Shown one piece after another: positions 13,601 through 21,806 of a DNA stretch of 64,000 nucleotides. Position 1 is the first letter of the stretch. Every line of letters starts with the position of its first letter. The stretch comes from Pseudomonas mosselii. Its GTDB lineage: Bacteria > Pseudomonadota > Gammaproteobacteria > Pseudomonadales > Pseudomonadaceae. The notes below the pieces were generated by a model. That model had not been told where the DNA came from and did not search any database. It was given only the letters and a program-made list of their open reading frames with translations. The stretch lies in contig NZ_CP081966.1 in NCBI RefSeq assembly GCF_019823065.1, forward strand, positions 3,565,501 to 3,629,500, read 5' to 3'. Made by a program: the position numbers and the translations under genes.

Positions 13601-16600
13601 ACTGCCGGCCCCACCCGCGATCGGCGCACCCGCGACGTTACGGGCACCGCTCCAGATCAAGCGTTCGGTGCGGATGGTCGCCTGGTCGCCGGCCAAGCCA
13701 CTGCCATGGATGGCCGGCACGCCGAGGACCAAGGCCTGCAGACGGTTCTTGCCGGTGACCGGGTCGTAGGTGTCGAGCGCGGTGGTACCGAAGAAATTCA
13801 GCGAGTCGGACGCCGCCAGCGTCAGGGTCTGCAGAGCAGGCACGCCATCGGCCGGGCTGCCCTGCAGCAGGCGGTCGAGCACCTGCTGGTTGAGGGTCAG
13901 GCCCTGACCCAGGACACCATTGGCCAGGGCCTGGGCCAGCGCCTCGGCGCTGCCGACGTTGATCCGACCGACCGACAGGCCCAGGTGACGGGTGCCGAAG
14001 GCCACGCCATCATCGAGGCTGAAGGTCTTGTCGGTGGCGGCGAACAGCGAGCCTTCCGAGTACAACCGGGTGCTGCCCTGGCAACCGCCAGCGCTGCAGC
14101 CGCCAATGAGAATGGAACCCGGCGCCCCGCTGGTGGTGAGTGGCGAAGACAGCACCTCCAGCCGACCATTGGACACCGCCAGCAAGGCGCGGCCATTGCT
14201 GTTGATGAAGTAGCCGTCATCGGCACCGAAGGGCACCGCGCCACGGCCAAGGGTGACGAGACCGGCCCCCTGCTCGACGACGATACCGCCGTGCGGATCG
14301 TTGCTGGTCAGGAACACTTCGCCGGCCCGCAACTCGGCCCCCGAACGCACCCAGATATCGCGGGTGCCTTCGAGGAAGGTCATCTGGTTGCCGCCCTGGC
14401 CGTAGAGCACATTGGCCCGCCCGCCCAGGGTCAGCCGGGGTGCCTGCAAGGCATTGAGCTCGCGTGCCGACAGCACCGCGATGTTGTCGCCGATGGCCTG
14501 GCCGCTGCCGCCATCGGCGACGATCTCCAGGCCCCGGGCGCCGAACACCGCCGCGCTGCCGGCATGACCGCCCTGGGCGGCGGCGAAGTTCACCCGCCCG
14601 GCGACACGCAAGGTACTGGCGGCGTCATTGTTGGTCTGCACCCGCAGGTTCAGCCACTTGCCATCGGCCTCGATCGCCGCGCGCGGCACGCCCTTGGCCA
14701 CGGCATCGGCGCGCACGAAGTCGGCGTAGGCCATTTCGTTGTACTGCGAATAGCGTCGCAGCACGTCAGCTGCGATCAGGATCACCTGGCTCGGCAGCGC
14801 CTGGCGGATACCGGTGTTGGCCACCGACAGGCTGCCCGTGGTGGTCCATGAGCCGTTGCGCATCGCCTGGCTGCCAGAGCGTCCCACGGCCGTGGCCAGG
14901 CCATTGAGCTCGACCCTGAACGCGCCCGGCAGCAGGGCGTAGCTGGCCGGCAGCAAGGTGTAGGTGCCTGCCGCCAGGCCTGGAATGCTGCCATCCAGGG
15001 TAATCTGCTGGCCGATCCCCGGCGCTGCCACGCCGGCTTCGCCGGTGACCGGTGCGTAGGGGCCGGTGAAGCTTGGCACGATGGCATAGACCGGGTTGCT
15101 GTCCAGGGTGGGCAGGACCAGGCGCCCCTCGCCATCGAACTGCATCAGCGGGTGGTAGCGGGCATCGGTGGAGCCGCCACGTCCGGAGACGAATCCGGCC
15201 CCGGTCAACGTGCCGCCCCCGGACAGGTCGATCAAGGCGTCCTGGCGGACATCGATCGATTTGCCGTTGAGCGACACCCCATAAAGGCTGTCGCCTGCCG
15301 CCCCCACCAGCTTCACCGCCTCGCCACCGAACAGGTAGCTCAAGCCGTCCACCGTTGCGCCATAGGGCATGACCAGCCCGGCCGCGCTGACCGAAGTGAT
15401 GCTGCCCGGCAGCAGGGTCACGGACTGGGTGCCCCCCGTTTCCTGCCCCAGCGACAACCCGCCCAGCGGCGCCCGCAGCACGCCGCCCTGCTCCACCTTG
15501 CCGGCGATCAGCGCCAGCCGGCCGAATACCGAGAACGGTTGCTCGGGCGTGTTCAGGCCACGCCTGCCAATGCGCAGGGTGGCGTTGGCGCCCGTCTCGA
15601 TCTGGCCGAAGGCACCGGTGGTCGGGTAGATCTGCGCGGCGAGCAGCTCCAGGTCGGCATTGCCGCGCAGCAAGGTGCGGTCGGTGCCCTCGCCGACCTT
15701 GCCCAGCACGCGCAGGTCGCCCTGGCTGCGCAGGCTGCCCAGAGCAAAGCCACGCCGATCGAAATCCAACGTGCCGCCCGTAGCCAAGGCCAGGCTGCCA
15801 TGGGCGCCCAGGGTCAGCGCATCGCGCAGGTCCAGCAGCTGCGCGTCGACCTGCAACAGCGCCGCGCTGTCCTGGGTCGACAGGCCGCCCTTGAGGGTCG
15901 GTCGGGTCGCCTGCTCAGCGCTGCGGTGGTTGCTGCCCGCGAGCCGCACATAGGGCGCCTGCAGGTGAACACGGGCGTTGCCTGCGCTCCCCTGGGCCAG
16001 CACCAGCGAACCGGTGTACAGCTGCAGGCTGCGGGCCATCTGCAGATCAATGTCGCCATCGAACGCCACCACGCCGTCGCTGAGCAGCGACAGGCTGTCG
16101 AAGCCCCCAGCAGCGATCCTGGCGACGTCGAGGCGCCCCTGGCCATAGCGCAACGGTCCGTTCTCAAGGCCAGCAGCGCCCTGGGCAAGGGTCAGCTCGC
16201 GGGGTGCCTTGACCCCGTCGACCAAGCTGGCATTGAGGTACAGACCGGTGTCCAACGCCACCTCCAGGCTGCCGCCCGCAGCGCCACGACCACCGGAAGC
16301 GGCACTGAAGCTGCCGTTCAGGCGCAACCCATGGCTCGACGCCAGGCTGATGCGCCCGCCGTTGCTGGCCACGGCCACCGGCCCCTGGCCACGGATATCC
16401 AGCGTGGCCTGGGCGCCATCGGCGCGCAGGCGGGCGCCTTCGGCCATGTCCAGGAACAGGTAGGCGCCGTTGCTGGTGCCCAGGTTGTGGTCGATCTGCC
16501 CGCCGATGACGATGCTGCCGCCGTCATCAACCCGGCCATAGCGGCGCCCCTGCAGGTCAACGGCCGTGACCGCCCGACCGGACACATCGATCAGGGCCTG

Positions 16601-19600
16601 GTCGCCGAGGCGGATGGAGCGCTGGTGCGCGCCTTCGGATACACCGGAATCCATGGCCGGCAGCCACGGCTGCAGCAGACTGACACTGCCGCCCCAGGCA
16701 TTGAGGGTGCCGTCCAGGGTCAATTGCGCGGTGCTGCCCAGGCTGATGGACTGCAACGGGTCGACACTGATCGTCGCGCCGCGCCCGACCTCGAGCAACG
16801 TTGCTTCGCGCACGGTCTGGGCGAAACGGGTATCGCCCGCCGCCAGGGCCAGGCTGGCGCCGGCACGCGACTCCAGGGTGCCGGCCACGGCGTTCTGCAC
16901 GAGCGGCGGCGCCAGCCAGACCTGCGCCTGACCACTGACCGGCTGGCTGGCGTCAAGCCGCTCCACAGGCCGGGTGACCTCGATACGGCTGCCGGCGGAC
17001 ACGCTCAGGCTGTGATTGCCGGTGATGGCGTAGTGGGCGAAGCCGCGGCTGAAGAAATCCTCGGCCAGATGCACGCTGGCCTTGCCATCGGCGGCGGCGC
17101 CAATGCTCACCCGGTCGGCGGCCACGGTCAGGGTGCCCGCACCACTGCTGCCGTAACCGCGCAGCTCACCATCGAGGCGCATCCGGCCGGTCCCGGCGCT
17201 GTTCAGCACGCTGCTCTGCAAGGTCAGGTTGCCGCCACTGCCGCCGAGCAGGCGGTTGGCTTCGCGGCGCACCACCCCACCGGATACGTCCAGCACGCTG
17301 CCGCTGTCCAACAGCACATCACCGCTGCTACGCAGGCTCAGACTGCCGCCGTTGCGCCAGGCCCGCTCGCCGGGACTCACACCTTCACTGCGCAAGCCGC
17401 TGACATCCAAGCGTACGCCGGCGGCCACGCCGACCTGCGCGCGCAGCCCTGTCGGGGTAACAAGCGGCAGGTCCTGCAGGCTGGCGAGGACCCGCTGCCT
17501 GAGCACATCGCCCAAGACCATCTGCCCGCCTCTGGCGGTCAAGTCGGCATTGACCTGCACCTGCGGGGCATAGAGCGTCAGGCTGCCACCGTCGGCCAGA
17601 CGCAGGGCATCATCGACCTGGATACGCTGCTGAGCGGCGACCGTAAGGCCGCCCAGGGCCGAGCCGTTGAGCCAGTCGCTGTCGAGCAGCAGTTGCCCGC
17701 GACGCTTGTCGTCCAGCGGTGCCTGCAGGCCGATATCGGCGCTCTGCCCGCCCGCCCCTTGCCGCACCAGCACCTGCTGCATGACCGGGGTCAGGCTCAT
17801 GCCCAGCGCCTTGGCATCGGAGAGATAGCCGGGCACCTGCTGGCCGATCACCAGCTGCGCGCCCTGGGCCCGGGCGCTGTGGACCTGGCTATAGCCGTCG
17901 CCTCCGCGCACCGGCGCCTGGACCTGGCGCTCGTCCTGCCAGGTCTGGCCGACCAGCTGGCCATCAAGCACCGCGCTGTGGGTCGCCACCACCAGGCTGC
18001 CGGCATCGCGCCCCACGGTGTAGCCCTGCTCGAAGCGCTGGCCGGGGGCGATCAGCGGATTGTAGAAGGTGCGGGTCTGGTCCCAGCGTGCGCTATGCGC
18101 CTGGTAGCCTTTGTACAGGCCGGTGTAGAGCAGGTCACCCGGGGCCCGCGACAGTTCGTACAGGCGTCCGTCCTCACCACGCAACCAGCTCTGGCGGATG
18201 TAGCCGTCCTGCACCGCCAGGGTGCCACCGGACAGGTTGATCTCGGCGCCGGCACGGGTCACCAGGTCCTGGCCGGTGAAGATCACCGTGCCGCCCTGGG
18301 CCATCCACTCGCCGACACTGTGGTTGCGGGTGCCGAGGTAGCCGCCGACCTCAAGCAGGCCACCGGCGGTGTACCAACGATCGCTGGCGTAGCCGTTGAC
18401 GCCCTTCTCGACATGCACCAGTTCCCGTACATCCACCCACACATCGCTGTTGATCAGGCCGCCCTTGTCACGGTTGCCGGCCGCGTCGCGCTGCTCGTTA
18501 CCTTGCACGTTGATCTTGATGACATTGCTTTCCATCGCCACCTTGACCCCGAGGGCCCCGGCCACATCGATGCGCGCGCCCTCGTCCACCAGGCTGCGCA
18601 GGCCGGCACTGACCGCCACCTGGCCGCCGGTGGCCAGGGTCAGGGCGCCTTCCTGGAAATGCACGGTGCCGCCACTGACCACCTCCACCCGCGACTGTTC
18701 GGGGCGGTCGATGACCTTGCTCAGGTTGTCGAAGCGGCCCGTGGCATTGTTGCCGCTGACACCATCCACCACCTGCCGCGAGGCCTCCCGCTGGCTGTCG
18801 AGGGCCTGGCTGTCGTCGAGCAGCACGGCGGTGACGCTGCCCTTGCCGAAGCTGACCGTGCCGTTGGCGTCACTGGCCGAATTGAGCAGGTGGATGCTGC
18901 CACGCCGGTCCACCGCGGTGCTGGCCAGGGCCACGCCGTCCTGGCGCACGGCATGGCCGGTCAAGGTGATGTCGCCGCCTGCGGCCTGGATCAAGCCACC
19001 GTTGGCCACGCTGCCGGCGCTGCTGCCGGCCTTCAGGCTGCTGGCGACCTCGTTGCCACGGGTGGTGGAGAAGGCGTTGGCCTGGGTGCCCTTGCCCCGG
19101 CGGATATAGAAGGCGTCACCGGCGGCAAGCGTGGCCTGGCCCTGGGGCGTGATGATCTGGCCTTCGTTGCTCACCTCGCTGCCCAGCAACAGCACGTAGC
19201 CGCCCCCTTCGGTGGAGCTGGCCGGCGCGCGGGTCTGCAGCTGCGCGCCGCGCTCGACCTGGAGCTTGCCGGCGGCCTCGGTGAAGGTGGCCTGGCTGGC
19301 GTTGTTGTCGACATAAAGCCCACGCTCGCGGAACTGCTCGTCGCTGACCTGCGCTGCCGCCGCCACCAGGTTGCGCACGTTGACCTGGCTGCTGCCGTTG
19401 AACACCACGCCATTGCGGTTGACCAGCATCACCGTGCCCTGGGCCTCGATCTGGCCCTGGATCTGGCTCGGCCGGGCATTGGGGTCGTTGACCCGGTTGA
19501 GCACCGCCCACTGCGCCTGCTGATCGAACTTGACCGTGGTGTCGCGGCCGACGTTGAAGGTCTCCCAGTTGAGGATCGCCTTGTCGGCGGTCTGCTCGAT

Positions 19601-20101
19601 CAGCACCTGCGTCCTGCCGCCCACCTGGCTCTGCTGCGGCGCCTTGGCATTCTGCCAGCCCTTGGTCAACGGGTTCTCGTCGACCTTCAGGCCGCCCTCG
19701 CCCAGGCCGTTGGGCACGGTCTGCGGCTGCACCTGCGCCAGGGTACGCCCGGCGGCCTGGGCGGCCTGCTGCGCGGCGATGGCGGCCACGGTGTTGTTGA
19801 GGTTGCCCACCGACCGCTGGAACTGCTGGTTCAGGCGCTGCTGCTGTGCCAGCGGCGGTGGCGCGCCGGGCAGTTGCACGGTGCCACCGCCGCCGACGCT
19901 GCCCCCACTGGCGGGCGCAGCGCCCTTGGCCGCAAACCAGGCCGAGCTGAACGGCTGCGCGGCGTGGGCCGTGCCCGCCAGCATCAGCAGCGCGATGGCC
20001 TGGGCCAGGGGCTTGAGCAGCATGGGCTCATGGCCGACAGGCTGGCCACGGCGCTGGACGACGGTGGCTGGAAAGTCTGGCTGGTGCTGGCCGCGCGACA
20101 T
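7610..20101 (-). CDS. Giant filamentous haemagglutinin-like TPS exoprotein (PdtA/HMW1A-like adhesin)
   Basis: Secreted two-partner-secretion (TpsA) protein of 4163 residues. A long signal region ends LMLAGTAHA-AQ near residue 47. The TPS haemagglutination domain covers about residues 150-300, with ILNWETFNVG, NRNGVVFNGSSQVNVRNL and repeated beta-helix turns. Thousands of G/S/L/V-rich beta-helix residues follow, then three tandem Cys-containing repeats (about residues 2980-3087) and a C-terminal region like DUF3739 (TYGLNTYRAGQRPQAPARFYALAGDI, DQELQAWLRERFGFTG). AAGGAA lies 7 nt before the ATG. The neighbour upstream is a phosphate-binding DING/PstS-like gene, as beside P. aeruginosa pdtA, so a phosphate-starvation adhesin is likely by analogy. 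No TpsB transporter gene lies in the window. There is no frameshift over 12.5 kb. Confidence 0.9.
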   Translation of the reverse strand: MSRGQHQPDFPATVVQRRGQPVGHEPMLLKPLAQAIALLMLAGTAHAAQPFSSAWFAAKGAAPASGGSVGGGGTVQLPGAPPPLAQQQRLNQQFQRSVGNLNNTVAAIAAQQAAQAAGRTLAQVQPQTVPNGLGEGGLKVDENPLTKGWQNAKAPQQSQVGGRTQVLIEQTADKAILNWETFNVGRDTTVKFDQQAQWAVLNRVNDPNARPSQIQGQIEAQGTVMLVNRNGVVFNGSSQVNVRNLVAAAAQVSDEQFRERGLYVDNNASQATFTEAAGKLQVERGAQLQTRAPASSTEGGGYVLLLGSEVSNEGQIITPQGQATLAAGDAFYIRRGKGTQANAFSTTRGNEVASSLKAGSSAGSVANGGLIQAAGGDITLTGHAVRQDGVALASTAVDRRGSIHLLNSASDANGTVSFGKGSVTAVLLDDSQALDSQREASRQVVDGVSGNNATGRFDNLSKVIDRPEQSRVEVVSGGTVHFQEGALTLATGGQVAVSAGLRSLVDEGARIDVAGALGVKVAMESNVIKINVQGNEQRDAAGNRDKGGLINSDVWVDVRELVHVEKGVNGYASDRWYTAGGLLEVGGYLGTRNHSVGEWMAQGGTVIFTGQDLVTRAGAEINLSGGTLAVQDGYIRQSWLRGEDGRLYELSRAPGDLLYTGLYKGYQAHSARWDQTRTFYNPLIAPGQRFEQGYTVGRDAGSLVVATHSAVLDGQLVGQTWQDERQVQAPVRGGDGYSQVHSARAQGAQLVIGQQVPGYLSDAKALGMSLTPVMQQVLVRQGAGGQSADIGLQAPLDDKRRGQLLLDSDWLNGSALGGLTVAAQQRIQVDDALRLADGGSLTLYAPQVQVNADLTARGGQMVLGDVLRQRVLASLQDLPLVTPTGLRAQVGVAAGVRLDVSGLRSEGVSPGERAWRNGGSLSLRSSGDVLLDSGSVLDVSGGVVRREANRLLGGSGGNLTLQSSVLNSAGTGRMRLDGELRGYGSSGAGTLTVAADRVSIGAAADGKASVHLAEDFFSRGFAHYAITGNHSLSVSAGSRIEVTRPVERLDASQPVSGQAQVWLAPPLVQNAVAGTLESRAGASLALAAGDTRFAQTVREATLLEVGRGATISVDPLQSISLGSTAQLTLDGTLNAWGGSVSLLQPWLPAMDSGVSEGAHQRSIRLGDQALIDVSGRAVTAVDLQGRRYGRVDDGGSIVIGGQIDHNLGTSNGAYLFLDMAEGARLRADGAQATLDIRGQGPVAVASNGGRISLASSHGLRLNGSFSAASGGRGAAGGSLEVALDTGLYLNASLVDGVKAPRELTLAQGAAGLENGPLRYGQGRLDVARIAAGGFDSLSLLSDGVVAFDGDIDLQMARSLQLYTGSLVLAQGSAGNARVHLQAPYVRLAGSNHRSAEQATRPTLKGGLSTQDSAALLQVDAQLLDLRDALTLGAHGSLALATGGTLDFDRRGFALGSLRSQGDLRVLGKVGEGTDRTLLRGNADLELLAAQIYPTTGAFGQIETGANATLRIGRRGLNTPEQPFSVFGRLALIAGKVEQGGVLRAPLGGLSLGQETGGTQSVTLLPGSITSVSAAGLVMPYGATVDGLSYLFGGEAVKLVGAAGDSLYGVSLNGKSIDVRQDALIDLSGGGTLTGAGFVSGRGGSTDARYHPLMQFDGEGRLVLPTLDSNPVYAIVPSFTGPYAPVTGEAGVAAPGIGQQITLDGSIPGLAAGTYTLLPASYALLPGAFRVELNGLATAVGRSGSQAMRNGSWTTTGSLSVANTGIRQALPSQVILIAADVLRRYSQYNEMAYADFVRADAVAKGVPRAAIEADGKWLNLRVQTNNDAASTLRVAGRVNFAAAQGGHAGSAAVFGARGLEIVADGGSGQAIGDNIAVLSARELNALQAPRLTLGGRANVLYGQGGNQMTFLEGTRDIWVRSGAELRAGEVFLTSNDPHGGIVVEQGAGLVTLGRGAVPFGADDGYFINSNGRALLAVSNGRLEVLSSPLTTSGAPGSILIGGCSAGGCQGSTRLYSEGSLFAATDKTFSLDDGVAFGTRHLGLSVGRINVGSAEALAQALANGVLGQGLTLNQQVLDRLLQGSPADGVPALQTLTLAASDSLNFFGTTALDTYDPVTGKNRLQALVLGVPAIHGSGLAGDQATIRTERLIWSGARNVAGAPIAGGAGSGDGVLAIRVKDLEFGYGANSQPDGSADMARQTLGFSRVELHASHQVTANHKGSLLVHHRRGDYQADGGFAYSGGDLLVDTPLWTGTAGSLNRIEAGGTLRVQGAAGTLASGREALGAELSLKARQLLVDGTFSLPSGRLTLQAVDDLRLGDAARVDLAGRTLTFNDVTQYSWGGELVLGSQFGNIHQAAGALIDLSARNNRAGRLSAIALGEQGGGIELLGRILGAASGQYDAAGTRVPYAGGAVDIRARHLDDFAGLNQRLNRDEVFGARSFQIKQGDLVIGDELKARQINVSLDNGQLRIEGHVDASGEQVGSIRLAAGRGLALGAGALLDAHGSGLRVDSYGAIIDAPNRAVVELNSGQGQLTLASGARIDLRHGTAAGQGDGRPRGTLELIAPRQGSDTAGDIAIDVRGPVDILGARSIAVVGNQRYTDAAPGGTSVSGRPVQVIDQDYLNRKHDLSVQFINHLLGNRDLLEVRLAGLNNTRYVQALHLRPGVEIATADARTDLVMQGDLDLSGHRYASLNPLTAQTSVYGSGEVGNLVLRAGGNLEVYGSISDGFMPVDLATDDTRTDGKGWLLVPGKQPFDSDLVIPRSGVELAEGTRFPEGSLLNFDLPFAATTLPANQRLPSALSLSAPLTLPAGTVLEAPVRDAGGNLLYAAGTLLREPVTLAVGTRLDAGSRLPVSVAVQGGTWSKGVALPSSGLTLRGVLGLAVGSRLPAGTDVKLAEGVDLIELRPAVNGQQGRNWALAQMLAQGSQSWSMRLVAGADLDAADSRITRPDTEAGVLRLADLHYMAQQKRSGGGDTGTGMVWGPDNTYGMEPGTPVAPEDLALCEIAGWCEPAVKTIKVWGPDNTYGMEPGTPVAPEDLVLCDIAGWCVDQTVGGKKIWVWGPDNTYGMEPGTPVAEADMDLCSIPGWCVEVDAPSEPERIEVTPQTLMFSVLRTGTGDLDLLSAGDWRMDSLFGVYTAGTQAPSLWRDGSDPHQVARGRLADGSVLGGAGTAYEALTDSLYRAWYPEQGGNLRIAAGGDLTGNLVATRTGSALARPQVASAAVGNWLWRQGQPSADTPAAWWVNFGTFAQQPQATVAEPWLVGFTGIGTLGGGNLDVGVDGSAGLLQSSNTAGVEAERSQGLNLVVGGSGRMTEDGRLVQTGGGDLNLRVAGAINPDSSALEMARVTPDLGGTLVNLRGALNVQAGSIGVVRQVYGSSFAFNDSSESRAYDPFTSTKAAALGGLTLMPGDAAVRLDSRSDLVVQGVGDPGRVPQFNMTGFLGDNGMRYAGQGSSWFSLWRETTAVDLLALGGNVTPVNLDDTRPGRNLPLYGGRLFYPTALRVLAANGSLYYGSSASERGVATSAYSLMTAPSARSALQLIAGESIYAGGYVISQAGTDTSAIATPQRPAMLGQDFAFVYRAGNLSGDVAASLDTAPLFTYGLNTYRAGQRPQAPARFYALAGDILGLNTGEIIEYQQTGLKLYQGAGPVRVMAGRDIVNAGKALGTERFGATGMVAGDQGNIHSSGNLIIHGDALDVSLISAGRDIRLSTFNVAGPGQLEVVAGGNLFQSGQGVGSAYQEAAINSIGRVDGSGGGNDGAAIAIVVGAGKTGPDYTRLLERYLGTKQGQPDQPFKVYDQELQAWLRERFGFTGDNAASGDYFAALPAEQQRIFARQVYFSELREGGREYNDVNGPRTGSYVRGRQAIATLFPERDVAGNPISYGGSATFYGGAGIHTDFGGGIQVLTPGGQQVFGIEGEAPPSTAGVITQGSGDIQLYSHGSILLGQSRIMTTFGGSILGWSAQGDINAGRGSKTTVVYTPPKRTYDLWGNVGLAPSVPSTGAGIATLNPIAEVPPGDIDLIAPQGTIDAGEAGIRVSGNVNIAALQVVNAANIQVQGDAKGMPAVASVNTGAIASASAAASSASQAAEEAGRQQQAASRQRQPSVITVQVLGFGGERLVPGQDGASLNPQYNRQSPVQVLGAGALDERAKAQLSEEERGNLLL
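10841..11164 (-). repeat. Three tandem 29-residue Cys-containing repeats within the exoprotein gene
   Basis: On the minus strand, 11078-11164, 10964-11050 and 10841-10927 each encode a 29-residue unit starting WGPDNTYGMEPGTPVA and ending with LC-x-I-x-GWC. Spacings are 38 and 41 residues. The two cysteines per unit lie 7 apart. The units are nearly identical, while the linkers differ. Confidence 0.9.
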
Positions 20102-20196
20102 CGCAGGGTTCCTTGTGCTGGGTCATGGAAGGCAGTTCGGTGCGGCCGTGATGCCGCTTTGCCATAAGGCAGTCGGCCCGGGCCCGGACCGAAGTT

Positions 20197-20214
20197 TTGT
20201 CATGCAAAGTTCAT
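20197..20214 (+). promoter_or_regulatory. Candidate Pho box upstream of the exoprotein gene
   Basis: TTGTCAT (20197-20203) and AGTTCAT (20208-20214) repeat TCAT with 11-nt periodicity, as in PhoB boxes (consensus half CTGTCAT). The site lies 96 bp upstream of the exoprotein start but reads on the opposite strand, and the second half is weak. The assignment rests mainly on the phosphate-related neighbourhood. Confidence 0.3.
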
Positions 20215-20235
20215 CTGCCTGGGTTACGCGCACAC

Positions 20236-20270
20236 GCGAAAACCGACGGTGCCGTACCGGCCACCGTCGG
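20236..20270 (-). terminator. Intrinsic terminator of the DING/PstS-like gene
   Basis: CACCGTCGG and CCGACGGTG (9-bp perfect stem, 20243-20251 with 20262-20270, 10-nt loop) are followed on the minus strand by TTTTCGCG. It begins 37 nt after the stop codon of the phosphate-binding protein gene, so the exoprotein gene downstream probably has its own promoter or depends on read-through. Confidence 0.7.
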
Positions 20271-20307
20271 TTGTCCGCCCGTTGCGGGCTTGGGCTTTCG
20301 CGTGCGC

Positions 20308-21456
20308 TTACAGTCGGCCGATGCCGTTGCAGACCGAAGCGTTGGCGATGTCGGTGCCTTCGTTGTAGCCGTTGTCCAGGAACACCTTCTTGATCTCGGC
20401 GGCGTAGGCGGCCGGCAGGCTGACGAAGGAGTGCTGGGCGATGGTGGCGGCCTTGGTGCCGGAGTACAGGTCGTTCAGGAAGCTGCGCACGGCGGTGGCG
20501 TCAGCCGCGGTCTGGTAGCACTGGCCGACCAGCAGGTTGGTGTAGCCGACGATCGGATAGCCCGAGGTCGGAACGATGCCACCGGCGTTGAAGATCGGCA
20601 CCCACTTGCTTGGGTCGGCGCGATCGGCCGCGGAGCTAGGGGCGACGGCGGTGCCCAGGGCGGTACGGGCGTTGGCGGCGGTCGGCAGCGGCGCGGTGCC
20701 GGCGGTCATGGCGTTCTTGCTGACACGGGCGACCACGGCGTTGTTGCCGGTGGCGACATAGTCAGGGCTGACGTAGCCGATGGTGCCATCGGTGGCGTTG
20801 ACCGCGTTGACCACATCGGCGCTGCCGGCAACGGCTTGCCAGGTGGCCGGCTCGCTGCCGACGTTGGCGGTGGTGAAGGTGCTGCTGACCACGAAGGACG
20901 ATGGGCAGGAGTCAGCCAGGAAGCGCGACAGCAACTCGGTGGTGCCGCTGCTGCCGGAACGGTAGATCACCTTGATCGGGGTGGTGTCGGCGCTGCCCAG
21001 CAGCTGGCCCCAGGTGGTGGTGGTGCCGGAGAACACGGCGCACAGCTGGGCGCCGGTCAGTTGCAGGTTGGTCACGCCCGACTTCTTGTAAGGGATGGCA
21101 ACAGAAGTGCCCACGGACGGGATCTGTACCAGTTTGCCCCAGGTGGCGGCCTTGGTGCTGTTGTAGGTCGACAGCTCCGAGGCGCTCAGCACCGAATCGC
21201 TGCCGGCGAAGTCGACGTTGGTGCCGGCCGGCTGGTTGATCGAGGCCGGTGCGTTGGTCAGGAACGCCGTCTTGCCACCGCCGCTGCCCACGCCGGTGTA
21301 GCTGAAGTCGGCCGGCAGCAGGCGTGGCAGGGTCGAGGTGCCGTTGTAGAGGTTTTCCGGCAGGGTGGCGCCGCCACCGACAACAGCAGCCATGGATTGG
21401 GCCGAAGCCAGGGTAGCAGCCACCAGGGAGGCGGCGATCACAGTACGCTTAAACAT
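20308..21456 (-). CDS. Periplasmic/secreted phosphate-binding protein, PstS-like (DING family relative)
   Basis: Protein of 382 residues with a clear Sec signal (MFKRTVIAASLVAATLASAQSMA). Mature sequence begins AVVGGGATLPENLYNG, matching the PstS/DING fold start GGGATLP. Phosphate-loop residues appear in FAGSDSVLS and YRSGSSGTTELLSRFL (S-G-T), and SVGTSVAIPYKK follows the family. DING/LapA-type members in pseudomonads bind phosphate or act as low-activity alkaline phosphatases and can be secreted by Hxc type II systems. Neither activity can be assigned here. AGGAGA precedes the start well. It lies upstream of the giant TPS exoprotein gene on the same strand, separated by a terminator, which parallels the LapA/LapB-PdtA locus of P. 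aeruginosa. Confidence 0.85.
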   Translation of the reverse strand: MFKRTVIAASLVAATLASAQSMAAVVGGGATLPENLYNGTSTLPRLLPADFSYTGVGSGGGKTAFLTNAPASINQPAGTNVDFAGSDSVLSASELSTYNSTKAATWGKLVQIPSVGTSVAIPYKKSGVTNLQLTGAQLCAVFSGTTTTWGQLLGSADTTPIKVIYRSGSSGTTELLSRFLADSCPSSFVVSSTFTTANVGSEPATWQAVAGSADVVNAVNATDGTIGYVSPDYVATGNNAVVARVSKNAMTAGTAPLPTAANARTALGTAVAPSSAADRADPSKWVPIFNAGGIVPTSGYPIVGYTNLLVGQCYQTAADATAVRSFLNDLYSGTKAATIAQHSFVSLPAAYAAEIKKVFLDNGYNEGTDIANASVCNGIGRL

Positions 21457-21806
21457 GAAGCAATCTCCTATCGTCGTGTTCGTACGTTGAGTGGGTCGCG
21501 CATTGCTGTGGCCACAGGCCGCATCCCCTGATCCAGAGGGGTTGGCGGCTGGGCCACGAAGGCAACATTCGCAGCTTGTGGTGACAGGCAAAGGAAAAAA
21601 CATCGGGAGTTCGGCAGGGAAAAGCTCGGGTGTCGGCGGGCGGTTTCCGGGCCTGCGGCAGGCTGGCCAGGAGCCGGGGCAGGCAGTACGGGAGGGATCG
21701 AACCGGAGGATGGCAGCTCAGGTACTCGGGAGCTTGGCCGGGGGAGAAAAAAACATTGCGCCAGTGCCGGCCACTTCACAGTGGCCGGCTGGTCATGGGC
21801 GGGTCT
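21457..21806. other. 350-bp intergenic region between the mqo and PstS-like genes
   Basis: Holds the untranslated leader of the PstS-like gene (AGGAGA site at about 21466-21471) and the mqo 3' hairpin. A lone CTGTCAC half-site (minus strand, about 21581-21587) resembles half a Pho box but has no good partner 11 nt away. The open frames here look like chance. Confidence 0.5.
21766..21789 (-). terminator. Probable terminator of mqo
   Basis: Perfect 10-bp stem AGTGGCCGGC/GCCGGCCACT with a 4-nt loop, 17 nt after the mqo stop. A run of seven T on the minus strand lies about 12 nt beyond the stem rather than directly after it, so termination efficiency is uncertain. Confidence 0.5.

Noticed and set aside
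15152..20167. 1671-codon plus-strand open frame
   Set aside because: Antisense shadow of the giant exoprotein gene; low-complexity A/G/Q/H/R content and no signal or domain.
21575..21600. Pho box upstream of the PstS-like gene
   Set aside because: Only one good half-site (CTGTCAC on the minus strand); the position 11 nt away does not match.
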